Of a stretch of DNA of 64,000 nucleotides, positions 25,274 to 34,346 are shown piece after piece; within the stretch, counting starts at the first letter, position 1, and each line of letters opens with the position of its first letter. Source of the DNA: Fumia sp045121595 (GTDB taxonomy: Bacteria > Bacillota > Clostridia > Oscillospirales > Ruminococcaceae); NCBI GenBank assembly GCA_045121595.1, contig JBGVGI010000069.1:3436-67435 (forward strand), read 5' to 3'. Position numbers and translations under genes: made by a program. Under the pieces are notes generated by a model. The model did no database searches and was not told the DNA's origin. It saw only the letters and a list, made by a program, of their open reading frames with translations.

Positions 25274-25753
25274 ATGCGTATAATTGTTGTTTCTGACACC
25301 CACAAAAGATTTAATCAGTTTTATGACATTGTTATGAAACATAAAAACGAAGCTTTTATGTTTATCCATTTAGGAGACGGGCAAAGAGAAGTTGAAGATA
25401 TGCTTGACCTTTTTCCCGACTTGAATCTCGTTTCAGTAAGAGGAAACTGCGATTTTGCATCCCTTGAACCCGAAACCCGTGTTGTTTTTGCAGGAGATGA
25501 GCGAATTTTATGCACTCACGGATACACCTTGTCGGTAAAACATTCCCTTGAACCTTTAAAACAAAAGGCAAAGGAAGAAAACTGCCGTATTGCATTATAT
25601 GGTCACACCCACAAAAGTGACACCCGATACGAAGACGGAATTTATATCTTAAATCCCGGAAGCCCCTCAGAACCTCGTGACTACACCCCGTCATACGGGA
25701 TAATCGATATAGAAAAAAACGGAATTTTACCCTTTATAGTAAAAATAAAATAG
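25274..25753 (+). CDS. YfcE/MJ0936-type metallophosphodiesterase
   Basis: A 159-residue, small calcineurin-like enzyme. The metal-binding blocks are all present: SDTHK (Asp, His), HLGDGQ (Asp), RGNCD (Asn), THGY (His) and GHTHKSD (His, His). Such enzymes hydrolyse phosphodiesters, with Mn2+ or Ni2+ as usual metals; the natural substrate is unknown. The start at 25274 is chosen because AGAGGA lies 7 bases before it and the protein begins with the family's usual MRIIVVSDTH; the frame is open further upstream to 25142 but this crosses the divergent promoter region. Confidence 0.9.
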   Translation: MRIIVVSDTHKRFNQFYDIVMKHKNEAFMFIHLGDGQREVEDMLDLFPDLNLVSVRGNCDFASLEPETRVVFAGDERILCTHGYTLSVKHSLEPLKQKAKEENCRIALYGHTHKSDTRYEDGIYILNPGSPSEPRDYTPSYGIIDIEKNGILPFIVKIK

Positions 25754-25774
25754 CCGATGCTTTAAGCATCGGCT
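25747..25774 (+). terminator. Terminator copy 1 (28-base repeat)
   Basis: A 10-bp stem (AGCCGATGCT with its complement) has a three-base loop and is followed by GTTTTT. The first bases include the last codon of the phosphodiesterase gene. An identical 28-base copy occurs at 26284-26311. Confidence 0.85.
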
Positions 25775-25789
25775 GTTTTTCACTTGTAA

Positions 25790-26262
25790 GCCTTCTCCAG
25801 TGGGAGAAGGTGCTGAACGCAGTGAAGCGGATGAGGTGCTTCCTTATTCTTTCAAATCAGAATTTTTCAGAGAAAGCCTATTCAAAATATCTTCTGTAAC
25901 GGCATTAAAATTATTATTGATATCACGATTGTGATACCTTAAAACGATTATACCCCAACGGGATAATGCCTCATCTCGTTCTTTATCTTTTATCTCGTGC
26001 TCTTTTTCTGCATGTTGAACACCATCTAATTCAATAACAATTTTCTTTTCAGCTATATAGAAGTCAACTATATAATTTTCAATATTATGTTGTCTTCTCA
26101 CATTTACAGGTAATTTCTTTAAAAAATCATACCATAAATGTTTTTCTTCTTTTGTCATATTTTTTCGTAATATTCTTGCGTTTTGCACAAGATTTTTATT
26201 ATATGGTAGCATTTTACACCTCATCCACCGCAAGCGGTCCCCCTTCTCCTGCTGGAGAAGGC
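25790..26262 (-). mobile_element. Small DUF559 cassette with imperfect terminal inverted repeats
   Basis: A 473-base segment. The left end (25790-25838) and the right end (26217-26262) are inverted copies of each other: the outer 11 bases GCCTTCTCCAG and the inner 10 bases GGATGAGGTG match exactly, and each end contains a CCTTCTCC hairpin with a different four-base loop. The inside holds only the DUF559 gene, which starts 5 bases inside the right repeat and ends 6 bases before the left repeat. The whole lies between two 28-base terminator copies. The arrangement suggests a non-autonomous or self-contained mobile cassette; no transposase is present. Confidence 0.6.
25844..26212 (-). CDS. DUF559 (Vsr-like PD-(D/E)xK) endonuclease-domain protein
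   Basis: A 122-residue protein. The N-terminal helical part (ARILRKNMTKEEKHLWYDF) is the start of a typical DUF559 domain. VRRQHNIENYIVDFY and KIVIELDGVQHAE form the nuclease core, with Asp in VDFY, Glu and Asp in IELDG and the following basic residues as the PD-(D/E)xK catalytic set. The start at 26212 is used because GAGGTG, part of the terminal repeat, lies 5 bases upstream. The family resembles Vsr and other restriction-fold nucleases; action on DNA is inferred. It is the sole gene of the cassette. Confidence 0.85.
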   Translation of the reverse strand: MLPYNKNLVQNARILRKNMTKEEKHLWYDFLKKLPVNVRRQHNIENYIVDFYIAEKKIVIELDGVQHAEKEHEIKDKERDEALSRWGIIVLRYHNRDINNNFNAVTEDILNRLSLKNSDLKE

Positions 26263-26283
26263 CATTTTAAATTCCGTATTGTC

Positions 26284-26311
26284 AAAATAGCCGATGCTTT
26301 AAGCATCGGCT
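26284..26311 (-). terminator. Terminator copy 2 (28-base repeat)
   Basis: Identical over 28 bases to 25747-25774, with the same 10-bp palindromic stem. On the minus strand it is followed by ATTTT and terminates the ROK kinase gene whose stop is at 26317. Confidence 0.8.
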
Positions 26312-26316
26312 ATTTT

Positions 26317-27201
26317 TTATTTCATCTTATTTTCTACTGTTGCGAGCATTCCGTAAAGACCTGCGTTATTACCGAGTTTTGCGTGTCTTACTTCAACACA
26401 GCGGTAACTCGGCATAATCTTTTCGGGCAAAAGGGTGTTAATTCTGTCGATTATATACTGCTCATTCATAATACCGCCACCGAGCACGATACAAGTGGGG
26501 TTAAAGATATGAGTGAGCGTTACAAGTCCTAAAATAATCTCATCAATCCAAGCGTTTATAATTTCTTCGGCTTTTTTCTGACCTGCGTAAAATTCTTTAA
26601 AAATCACTCTGCCACTGCCCCACTCAGGATTAGCGTCGTAAGAATTTTTAACGAGAGCCGTACAGGAAGCATACTGTTCGTAGCAACCTTTCTGACCGCA
26701 GGCACATTCTTTTCCGTCAGGATGAATGAGTATGTGACCGATTTCACCTGCAACACCTCTTGCACCGCCGTAAACCTTGCCGTCAATAACGATAGCACCG
26801 CCTACACCCGTGCCGTGGGTTAAGCAGATAAAATCCTTTTCGCCGACAGCAGCTCCGTAATATGCCTCACCGATAGCGGCGGCATTTACGTCATTTTCAA
26901 CGAAAACGGGCTTTTTATACTCTGCTTCAAGCATAGCTTTAAGCTCAGTACCCGTATAATCGGGGATGTTCTCGTTTGCGAAAATAATGCTTCCTTTTTC
27001 GCTGTCAACCTGTCCTGCAGTTGAGATACCGACAGCATCAAATTCTTTGCAGTCGTCGATGATTTTTCTGATGTTTTTAAGCAAAACTGCGGCACCTTTT
27101 TTAGCCTCGGACGGAATTTCGTAAGCATTTTCCATCTTGCCGTCGACCATAAGAGCGGTTTTTATCGCAGTTCCGCCTACATCGAGTGTAAGTATCTTCA
27201 T
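26317..27201 (-). CDS. nanK: ROK-family sugar kinase, probably N-acetylmannosamine kinase
   Basis: 294 residues. The ATP-binding motif LDVGGTAIK is at the N-terminus, the ROK signature surrounds GVAGEIGHILIHPDG with catalytic/binding residues, and the zinc motif CACGQKGCYE is intact. ROK kinases phosphorylate glucose, N-acetylglucosamine or N-acetylmannosamine. It lies 14 bases after nanE in one operon, which favours N-acetylmannosamine, but glucose kinase activity cannot be excluded by sequence. GAGGT precedes the ATG. The operon ends at terminator copy 2. Confidence 0.75.
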   Translation of the reverse strand: MKILTLDVGGTAIKTALMVDGKMENAYEIPSEAKKGAAVLLKNIRKIIDDCKEFDAVGISTAGQVDSEKGSIIFANENIPDYTGTELKAMLEAEYKKPVFVENDVNAAAIGEAYYGAAVGEKDFICLTHGTGVGGAIVIDGKVYGGARGVAGEIGHILIHPDGKECACGQKGCYEQYASCTALVKNSYDANPEWGSGRVIFKEFYAGQKKAEEIINAWIDEIILGLVTLTHIFNPTCIVLGGGIMNEQYIIDRINTLLPEKIMPSYRCVEVRHAKLGNNAGLYGMLATVENKMK

Positions 27202-27215
27202 TTTTCTACCTCAGA

Positions 27216-27902
27216 TTATTTGATAGCTGCAACAAAACGTTTTGTGATGTCACGGGGTCTTGTGATAGCTGTACCAACTACTGCGGCAAAAGCACCTGCT
27301 TCGAGTGCTTTTTTGAGCTGGTCGGGTGCCCAGATACCGCCTTCTGCGATAACGGGAACGGAAAGCTCTGTGGAAAGGCGTTTGATAAGGTCGTAGTTGG
27401 GAAGCTCAACACCTTTTGTATAAGGAGTATAGCCGTGCATTGTTGTACCTACGAGGTCAAAACCGAGTTCTGCCGCTTTGATACCTTCTTCGTAGGAAGA
27501 AGCGTCAGCCATAAAGAGCTGATCGGGGTATTTAGCACGAACTTCTTTGAAGAATTCTTCTAAAGTTCTTCCGTCGGGACGGAGTCTGTTTGTAGCATCG
27601 ATAGCGATAATAGAAACGCCTTCTTCTACCAAAGCGTCAACTTCTTTCATTGTGGGAGTGATATATACGTCGCAATCACCGTAAACTTCTTTGATAATAC
27701 CGATAGTGGGCAAATCAACAGCTTCCTTGATAGCGTGGATATCAACTACTGTATTACAACGGATACCTGCAGCGCCACCTTCTTTTGCAGCGAACGCCAT
27801 TTTTGCCATAAATTCAGAGCCGTGAAGAGGTTCATCGGGCAAAGCCTGACAAGAAACGATAAGTTTACCTTTGATTTTTGCTAAAATTTCCTGATTTGTC
27901 AT
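27216..27902 (-). CDS. nanE: N-acetylmannosamine-6-phosphate 2-epimerase
   Basis: A 228-residue TIM barrel. It has GKLIVSCQALPDEPLHGSE, GAAGIRCNTVVDIHAIK, VIAEGGIWAPDQL and VVGTAITRP, characteristic of NanE, which converts N-acetylmannosamine-6-phosphate to N-acetylglucosamine-6-phosphate in sialic-acid catabolism. The start at 27902 has AAAGG 9 bases upstream; an ATG at 27959 is not supported by a ribosome site. It heads the nanE-ROK operon. NanA, NagA and NagB are not in the window, so the rest of the pathway must be elsewhere. Confidence 0.93.
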   Translation of the reverse strand: MTNQEILAKIKGKLIVSCQALPDEPLHGSEFMAKMAFAAKEGGAAGIRCNTVVDIHAIKEAVDLPTIGIIKEVYGDCDVYITPTMKEVDALVEEGVSIIAIDATNRLRPDGRTLEEFFKEVRAKYPDQLFMADASSYEEGIKAAELGFDLVGTTMHGYTPYTKGVELPNYDLIKRLSTELSVPVIAEGGIWAPDQLKKALEAGAFAAVVGTAITRPRDITKRFVAAIK

Positions 27903-27977
27903 AATTATTGACCTTTCTGACCACTTAATTTTAAGAAAAGCCTTACCGTGGACAAGCAAGACATATTGTCAATTAGA

Positions 27978-28006
27978 ATTATACCATATTGAAAAATAAA
28001 AAACAA
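27978..28006 (-). promoter_or_regulatory. Promoter of the nanE-ROK operon
   Basis: On the minus strand, TTGTTT (28001-28006), a 17-base spacer ending in TATGG, and TATAAT (27978-27983). The leader is about 70 bases long. The TGG before the -10 fits an extended -10 promoter. Confidence 0.65.
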
Positions 28007-28044
28007 TACAAAAAGAAAAATTGTGTTTAACAAAAGCTTTTGCT

Positions 28045-28117
28045 GGCGAACACAGTTCGCCCCTACAAAATTATAGCAGAATTTCGTATAAAATTGCAGG
28101 GGCGACCTTTGGTCGCC
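28045..28117. repeat. Miniature inverted-repeat element (two hairpins)
   Basis: The left hairpin GGCGAAC-ACA-GTTCGCC (28045-28061) and the right hairpin GGCGACC-TTT-GGTCGCC (28101-28117) face each other. Adjacent to them, CGCCCCTACA (28058-28067) and TGCAGGGGCG (28095-28104) are inverted copies with one mismatch. The arrangement looks like a MITE-type or REP-like dispersed repeat. The rest of 27984-28200 holds no gene. Confidence 0.5.
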
Positions 28118-28136
28118 TTTTTCCTTATTAAAAATG

Positions 28137-28165
28137 GAAAAGGCCCTCATAAAGAGAGCCTTTTC
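28137..28165 (-). terminator. Terminator of the giant surface protein gene
   Basis: A stem with arms AAAAGGC and GCCTTTT, with one mismatch inside, and a short loop lies about 37 bases after the stop codon at 28202. A T-rich stretch follows on the minus strand. Confidence 0.6.
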
Positions 28166-28201
28166 CCAGAAGAAAGAGAGATATATATAAGGGGACTATG
28201 C

Positions 28202-31200
28202 TTATTTAATCCAGGCGCCGTCTGCACCCAATTTGTAACCGTCAACGGTTGTATTTGCTGCCATAGCACCATTTGCGGGATCTAAGTAGTACCAGTTGCC
28301 CTTAACCACTTTCCAGCCTGTTGCCATAGCACCAGATTCTTCGAGGTAGTACCATACGTTATTAACGAGTACCCAACCTGTTGCCATAGCGCCACTCTGA
28401 GTGAAGTAATACCATTTACCATCCACTTCTGCCCACTGAGATTTAGCCATAGCACCGCTTGACTGGAGATAGTACCATCTGCCGTTATCAAGTACCCAAC
28501 CTGTCTTCATATTGCCTGAAGCACCGAAGTAGTACCAAACGTTATCGACTTTGTACCATCCATTGTCAACCATAACGCCGTTGGATCTTAAGTAATACCA
28601 TGTGTTCTGGTCTTTGATCCAGCCTGTTTGCATATAGCCTTCAGCATCGAGGTAATACCAGTCACCGTCAACTTCTGCCCAACCTTTAACAAAGTTGCCG
28701 TCAACGTCTTTAAGCTTGTAGCCGTTTGTAGCAGTAAACCAAGCGTAGCCTTCTTCGGAACGTGTTGCTGTTTCTACGAGTTCCTCTGTGGGTTCTTCGT
28801 AGTAAACGCCTCCGCCTCCGCCTGCGCCGCCTGAATGTTTATCCTGGTTAACGCCGTAGGTACCGATCTTGTTATCAATAGTCACACCTTCGGAGAAGCT
28901 TTCGATATGTTCTTTTTCGGTATATGTGCCCTTGATGAGCTGATAGGAATAATCATAAACGGAACGATGGAGGGAGTTAGTTGCAATAGCACCCTGATGG
29001 ATACCTTCTACAGCCTGATACCAAGCTCTGTATGCGTTATCGCCGTCCATGCCATTTCTTGCAGCACCGTTTAAGTAGTCGATCCAGAGGTTATATCTGT
29101 CAGGTTCTTCGTATACGCGGTTGTCAAATTCCATTTCAAGACCGGCAGTCGCATAGTTCGCATCGCGTGCGACCATATCAAGCCAGCTGTTACCAACTTC
29201 ACATCTTCCGCCTACTTCGTACATTTCATTGAAGAAGTGGTTAGGCTGAATTGCTACTGCGTCATAGCCCATATCGTCAAGGATGAAATAACCGTTAGCA
29301 TACTGGAAAGGAATCCAGTAAGTGTTATAACCAAGCTCGTGAGCCTTGTTGTTGAAGTACATATGATAGGAAGGAATATAACCTACCTGTTCACCGAGGT
29401 AGTAGAAACCTGTAAAATCAATATATTCGTAATTACCTTCATAGAAACGTTCAATTACTTCGTTAAACCACCAGTCAACACATTCCTGCCAGTCGTTTCT
29501 TACGTTGGGGTTGTACTGGTCAACTACTGTCCAGTCGTAGTATTTACCATCGAGCGGACCAAATTTCTTTGAGTTGGGATCAGATGCCGAAAGTCTTGCA
29601 GCACCGGGGTGCATAACAACGAGTTTAATTTTGTAATCCTTGTATTTTTCAGCGTCAACTTCCATAAGCTCTTCGCGTGCAATTCTTGCTGCTTCGTTAA
29701 GCTCGTCAACGTCACCGCCGTCTTTGAAGGTCTTGTCAAGGTACCAGTACCAGTCATTAGCAGTAACGCCCCAGTAAGAAGTACCTACGTCTTTGTTATA
29801 TGCTGTACCGGAAGGAGTTCTGAGACCCAGGAGACAAACTGCATCGTACATTGTGTCAACAACTTTGTTGTCTGTATCAACATATGTTAAGTATGTACGA
29901 TATCTTTCCTTAGTCCAGTTACCACGGAAGGAATCGGTGGCAGCGTTATATGCATAATAACCGTTGTAGCAGAGAACAAGGTCGTTGATACCACCTGTTT
30001 TCTCACCGGGTTTTCTGTAATCACGTCCGTTGTCGAGGTCGCGTGTACCGTTAGCGTCGATAGCACCTTCGATCTTTCCGTCGTAACCATAAATTTCGAT
30101 TTCGTCGATCATGTTGGTACGTACCATTTCGATATCAACACGTACGTATCTTGCAGCTACTGCAGTAGCATCGGTAGGTACAAGGTCACGGATACCGTCG
30201 GAGGTAATTCTCCAACCCCATGTACAGATGCCACCCCACCAACAACGCTGGTAGTACCACTGTCTTGACAAGGGGTACCAGTTTTTACCATCCATAGAAG
30301 CGTATGTAAATACTGTCCAGGGATGTTCAGAAACACCGCCAAAGCCTGTAGCTTTGGAATTAAGTTTGATAGAAGCAATGGATTTTACTTCTTCAAAATC
30401 AAAGATAATAGTCTGATTCTGATGTGCTGTGGAAATATCATTGGGATCTGTCTGATAGTTTTCAGTGTATTTAACCCATGCAGGGTCGTTTGTATCGTCT
30501 GTACCGTAAACACCGTCAGAAAGCTGTTTCAAACCGATATCAGGCTGAGTATTATTTCTGTCCTGAACAGGGTTAGAAATGTAAGGTCTGTTAAGAGCCA
30601 AGTTATAGTAACCTGAGTCGGAAACTACTTCGGAAGCTTTTGTAGTTCTTCCTTTCTTACCGAATGCTTTGATTTCGTCGAGAGCAACGTATGTGTCAGC
30701 ATCTTCTGTTGTTTCAACAGAAACCTTAAGGTATCTTGCGTAAACTTCGGTAGCACCGTCAACAAATCCGTTGAACGCAATAGAGCTGTCCCATTTGAAT
30801 TCTACGTCACCGCTTGTTGTGTTATCGGGAGCTTTATAGATAGAAGACCAGTTCTTGCCATCGGAAGAGGAGTAGAATGTTACGTTTTTAGGTGCTGCGA
30901 TGTTATTGTCTGCATCGTTTCTTGATGTTACTACAAATTCGCTGATAGAGTTGAATGAACCCATATCGAATGTGAATTCAACTTTGTTCTTTGTTTCATC
31001 TTCGCTATGTTTGAAACCTGTCCAGTTGCCGTCAAACAAAGTACCTGACTGCATATACAAACCGTCTGTCAAAAGACCGGGGGTACTTCTGTAATCAGCA
31101 GGACGGGAAACTGCGTACTCTTTGCCCTGAATGAGGTTGAAGGTAGCACCTTCGTCGGGGTTGAGCTCGTAGTCACCGTGAGGCATAGCTTCTTTATAAA

Positions 31201-34200
31201 TGGAAATTTCATCAAGATAGATTGCATTTTCAGAGGTAAATGTAACTTTTACGTACTGTGCAGTTACTGCATTGTCAACAAAGTAGTTAAAACGGTTAAC
31301 TCCGTCTGTACCTTTGATTTCTTCAGCCTTTGCAAACAAGTTCCAGTTTGTACCGTTGTTTGAATACTCAACTTTAATATCTGTGGGGGTATGAATTACC
31401 ATCTGTTTTGTACTGGAAGCAAGAGTACCTACCTGAATCTGTTCAAAGGTTTTTGCTTCGCCCAAGTCGAGAGTAACAGAGAAATCGTGATATTTTGTAT
31501 AGAAAGAACCGTCTCTTGCTTCTTCTTCATAAGAGGAAGCATCGTATCCTGCCCATGCAGGCAAGCTGTAAAGATCTGTACCACGGATACCGTCAGTAAG
31601 TTCTTTCTTATCTGTATCGGGGTTTGTTGTACCTGCATCCCATGCTGTTGTGTAGGAAGCACCGAGAGCAATATTGTTTGTATCAACGTATTCTTCGTCA
31701 GCATCCTGTTCGAATACAGTCTGTTCTTTCAAAACTTCGATTTCGTCGATAAGAACTTTTCCGTCAACGGGGAAAGTAACTTTAACGTATCTTGCTTTTG
31801 TGCCGTCAGGTAAGATAACCTGTGCTTTTGTAGAAACTGCATCAGTTGCATCTGTGCCTTCAACTGCAACTGTTTCAGCATCAGACCAGTCTGCCTTATC
31901 GTCGGAATAAGAAACGCTTACTTCTTCGGGGAAGACATAACCGTTTTCTTTATCGCTTAAGAAACGTGCATCAACCTGTTTGAATTCCTTAGCAGTTTCA
32001 AGGTCGATGATAATTTCAGCATCTTTTGTATATTCAACCCAGCTGTCATCACTTGAATTGAAAGGACCACGTTTGTTGTTTGTGAGTTTTTCACTGTCAG
32101 CAGAGTTGTTGGATTCGTATGCTTTTTTCTTAGCAATGTTGTTGGAGCTTGCATCAGGATTATCTTCAGATCTGGAGAGAATCTTGATTTCATCAAGGAA
32201 CAACCATCCGTCGGGAACCATAGTAACTTTTACGTACTGTGCATCAACGGGAGCATAGGTAGTAAATTTATAAGGAATGATATGGTTACCGGAGGGGAAT
32301 GCGGCAATAGAATCAGCACCAAGTCTTTCCCAGTTTTCGTTGTCGTTTGAAACGAAAACTTCAAACGTTCTTGAACCACGGATAGAACCGGAGGTAGAAC
32401 CGAGGAAGCTTGTCTGGAGTTCTTCAAACGTCATCTTTTCACCAAGGTCAAAGATAAAGTCTACGGGAACTTTTGCGTTATAACCGGACCATGCAACAGC
32501 ACCCCATTCAGTAGAAGTACTCTTGGAGCCGTCGGTAAGTTCTTTACCGTCTGTATCAGGGTAGTTAGGACCTGCAGAAGCGGATACTGTATAAGATTTG
32601 CCGAGAGCTACGTTATTTTCTACTGTTTCTTCGAGGTAACCGTCAGCTGTTTCACCTGTATCTTCTGCATAAGCATAAAGTTCATCGAAGAATGTCCAGT
32701 TGGAAACGTTGGAGAACGTATATCTCAAACCACTTACAGAGAGAGGAATACCATCTTTAGCAACGAAAACCAAAAATTCTTTGGAGCCAGGGTTTTCTCT
32801 TGTGATATTGCCTTCAAAGAGTTTTGTCCATTCGCCGCCGATAAGACCTTCGATATAAACTGTACCGGGGATACTAATACCGGATTTCTTATCATTGAGA
32901 ACGCCGATCTGGAGTTCTTTAAACGTCATAGGCTCAAGGAAGTAGTCAAAGCTTACCTGAACAATACCGCCAACGTGTTTCATACCTACTGTGTAGCCTG
33001 TACCGGAGTTCCAGGATGTAGTTTTGTTACCGTCAGTAAGTTTTGTACGGTTGGGGTCTTTGTAACTTGCATGGAAGTTACCTTCAGGAATATTTGTGGA
33101 ATAAGGAATGTTAAGTAACATATTGACACTCTGAACAGCTGTTACTGTAAGAACACATTCGTTACTTTCAACAGAGTCGGAGTAGCCTTCTTTTGTATTT
33201 GTGATAACTACCTTATATGTACCACTGTCGGAAACCCTTACACCTGTAAGTGTGAGTGTATCACTGTTTGTACCGATAGCATTGCCGTCTTTATACCACT
33301 GATAAGAAAGTGTACCACCGTCTGTAACGTTTGCATCAACAGAAAGTGTTACGTTTTGCTTAGCCTTGGCAGAAGCTGTAGAAGGCAAGTTTGTAACGAT
33401 GTTGGGAAGCTGCAAGTTAAGACCTGCAGGGAATACGATAACTTCACAAGCAGAGCTTGTTACAGTTTTTGTAAATCCGTTAAGAGAGTTGCTTACTTTT
33501 ACAGTATATTCACCGCTGTCAGAAAGTTTTGCATCGTCTACTGTGTATGTATCACTGTCGTCGCCGATTTCAACGCCGTCTTTATACCACTGATAGGAAA
33601 GATCGCCGCCGTCAACGTTGAAAGCATCAACGGAAAGTGTGAAAGAGTCACCCTCAACAACGTTCATCAAAGCATCAAGGTCAACGTCGATAACGGGATC
33701 CTTGGGTTTGATGGGCGCATCAGCAAATGCATAAACTTCACCGATGAAGGACCAGCCGCTTGCAGCAGGGATACCTACTTTTACAAACTGAGCATCAACG
33801 GGAGTATCAAGAGGAATTTCAAAAAGGTAAGTTGTATTCAAAGGAGCATCTTCGGGAATTTCACCTCTGAATGCTTCGGTATAAGACGAACCGTCAGTAG
33901 AATAAGAGAATACAAATTCTCCCTTAGGATATCCGATACCACCTGAGTTTGCGGAGTTAAGTGTGTATACTGCAAATTTGTCAATTACATAAACATCATC
34001 AAGTTCAAGGATGATATCAGACGTACTGCCTGCAGTAATTCCCTTAAATGCAGACCAACCTCCGTCGTAGAAGCTGAAACCGGGTTCATTACCATCGGTA
34101 AGTTCTCCCCCTGCATCAGGATAGCTTGTGTGTGCAGCGATAGACGTTCTGTACGCTACACCTTCAAGAACGTTTCTGTATTCCGATTCGGGTGCACCAA

Positions 34201-34297
34201 AAACAATACCGCTCGGAATTGCGCCTAAAACAAGAGCAATTGTCAAAAATGCGCAAAGTACTCTTTTTAAGCTTTTGAGTGAAAGTTTTTTCATCAT
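28202..34297 (-). CDS. Giant secreted wall-bound protein with Ig-like, discoidin-like, DUF4855 and choline-binding-type repeats
   Basis: 2031 residues. A signal peptide (about 1-35) is followed by a discoidin-like domain (about 45-195), two Ig-like domains (about 200-290 and 300-390; each with SYQWYKDG and SGxYxV), five more discoidin/F5-8-type segments (about 395-545, 560-710, 715-865, 875-1045 and 1050-1205), another at about 1225-1415, a DUF4855 module (about 1435-1800; a predicted glycosidase-like barrel), a Gly-rich linker near 1825 and seven 20-residue aromatic repeats (GWxxxxGxWYYLxxxGxM) at about 1840-2010 that bind teichoic acid or choline. AGGAGG precedes two adjacent ATGs; the second (34294) is better spaced. 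It is a single-gene unit and likely handles polysaccharide at the cell surface. Confidence 0.9.
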   Translation of the reverse strand: MMKKLSLKSLKRVLCAFLTIALVLGAIPSGIVFGAPESEYRNVLEGVAYRTSIAAHTSYPDAGGELTDGNEPGFSFYDGGWSAFKGITAGSTSDIILELDDVYVIDKFAVYTLNSANSGGIGYPKGEFVFSYSTDGSSYTEAFRGEIPEDAPLNTTYLFEIPLDTPVDAQFVKVGIPAASGWSFIGEVYAFADAPIKPKDPVIDVDLDALMNVVEGDSFTLSVDAFNVDGGDLSYQWYKDGVEIGDDSDTYTVDDAKLSDSGEYTVKVSNSLNGFTKTVTSSACEVIVFPAGLNLQLPNIVTNLPSTASAKAKQNVTLSVDANVTDGGTLSYQWYKDGNAIGTNSDTLTLTGVRVSDSGTYKVVITNTKEGYSDSVESNECVLTVTAVQSVNMLLNIPYSTNIPEGNFHASYKDPNRTKLTDGNKTTSWNSGTGYTVGMKHVGGIVQVSFDYFLEPMTFKELQIGVLNDKKSGISIPGTVYIEGLIGGEWTKLFEGNITRENPGSKEFLVFVAKDGIPLSVSGLRYTFSNVSNWTFFDELYAYAEDTGETADGYLEETVENNVALGKSYTVSASAGPNYPDTDGKELTDGSKSTSTEWGAVAWSGYNAKVPVDFIFDLGEKMTFEELQTSFLGSTSGSIRGSRTFEVFVSNDNENWERLGADSIAAFPSGNHIIPYKFTTYAPVDAQYVKVTMVPDGWLFLDEIKILSRSEDNPDASSNNIAKKKAYESNNSADSEKLTNNKRGPFNSSDDSWVEYTKDAEIIIDLETAKEFKQVDARFLSDKENGYVFPEEVSVSYSDDKADWSDAETVAVEGTDATDAVSTKAQVILPDGTKARYVKVTFPVDGKVLIDEIEVLKEQTVFEQDADEEYVDTNNIALGASYTTAWDAGTTNPDTDKKELTDGIRGTDLYSLPAWAGYDASSYEEEARDGSFYTKYHDFSVTLDLGEAKTFEQIQVGTLASSTKQMVIHTPTDIKVEYSNNGTNWNLFAKAEEIKGTDGVNRFNYFVDNAVTAQYVKVTFTSENAIYLDEISIYKEAMPHGDYELNPDEGATFNLIQGKEYAVSRPADYRSTPGLLTDGLYMQSGTLFDGNWTGFKHSEDETKNKVEFTFDMGSFNSISEFVVTSRNDADNNIAAPKNVTFYSSSDGKNWSSIYKAPDNTTSGDVEFKWDSSIAFNGFVDGATEVYARYLKVSVETTEDADTYVALDEIKAFGKKGRTTKASEVVSDSGYYNLALNRPYISNPVQDRNNTQPDIGLKQLSDGVYGTDDTNDPAWVKYTENYQTDPNDISTAHQNQTIIFDFEEVKSIASIKLNSKATGFGGVSEHPWTVFTYASMDGKNWYPLSRQWYYQRCWWGGICTWGWRITSDGIRDLVPTDATAVAARYVRVDIEMVRTNMIDEIEIYGYDGKIEGAIDANGTRDLDNGRDYRKPGEKTGGINDLVLCYNGYYAYNAATDSFRGNWTKERYRTYLTYVDTDNKVVDTMYDAVCLLGLRTPSGTAYNKDVGTSYWGVTANDWYWYLDKTFKDGGDVDELNEAARIAREELMEVDAEKYKDYKIKLVVMHPGAARLSASDPNSKKFGPLDGKYYDWTVVDQYNPNVRNDWQECVDWWFNEVIERFYEGNYEYIDFTGFYYLGEQVGYIPSYHMYFNNKAHELGYNTYWIPFQYANGYFILDDMGYDAVAIQPNHFFNEMYEVGGRCEVGNSWLDMVARDANYATAGLEMEFDNRVYEEPDRYNLWIDYLNGAARNGMDGDNAYRAWYQAVEGIHQGAIATNSLHRSVYDYSYQLIKGTYTEKEHIESFSEGVTIDNKIGTYGVNQDKHSGGAGGGGGVYYEEPTEELVETATRSEEGYAWFTATNGYKLKDVDGNFVKGWAEVDGDWYYLDAEGYMQTGWIKDQNTWYYLRSNGVMVDNGWYKVDNVWYYFGASGNMKTGWVLDNGRWYYLQSSGAMAKSQWAEVDGKWYYFTQSGAMATGWVLVNNVWYYLEESGAMATGWKVVKGNWYYLDPANGAMAANTTVDGYKLGADGAWIK

Positions 34298-34346
34298 AGT
34301 CCCTCCTGTTTATTATAAAGATAAAAAGGATATTTTTCTTATAACT

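Noticed and set aside
25747..26311. IS200/IS605-type insertion sequence
   Set aside because: The hairpin ends are suggestive, but there is no TnpA or TnpB gene, and the ends are inverted copies, unlike the ends of that family.
28202..34297. CRISPR-like or tandem-repeat array in the giant gene
   Set aside because: The repeats near 28210-28760 are coding repeats of the wall-binding domain, with degenerate sequence and no spacers.
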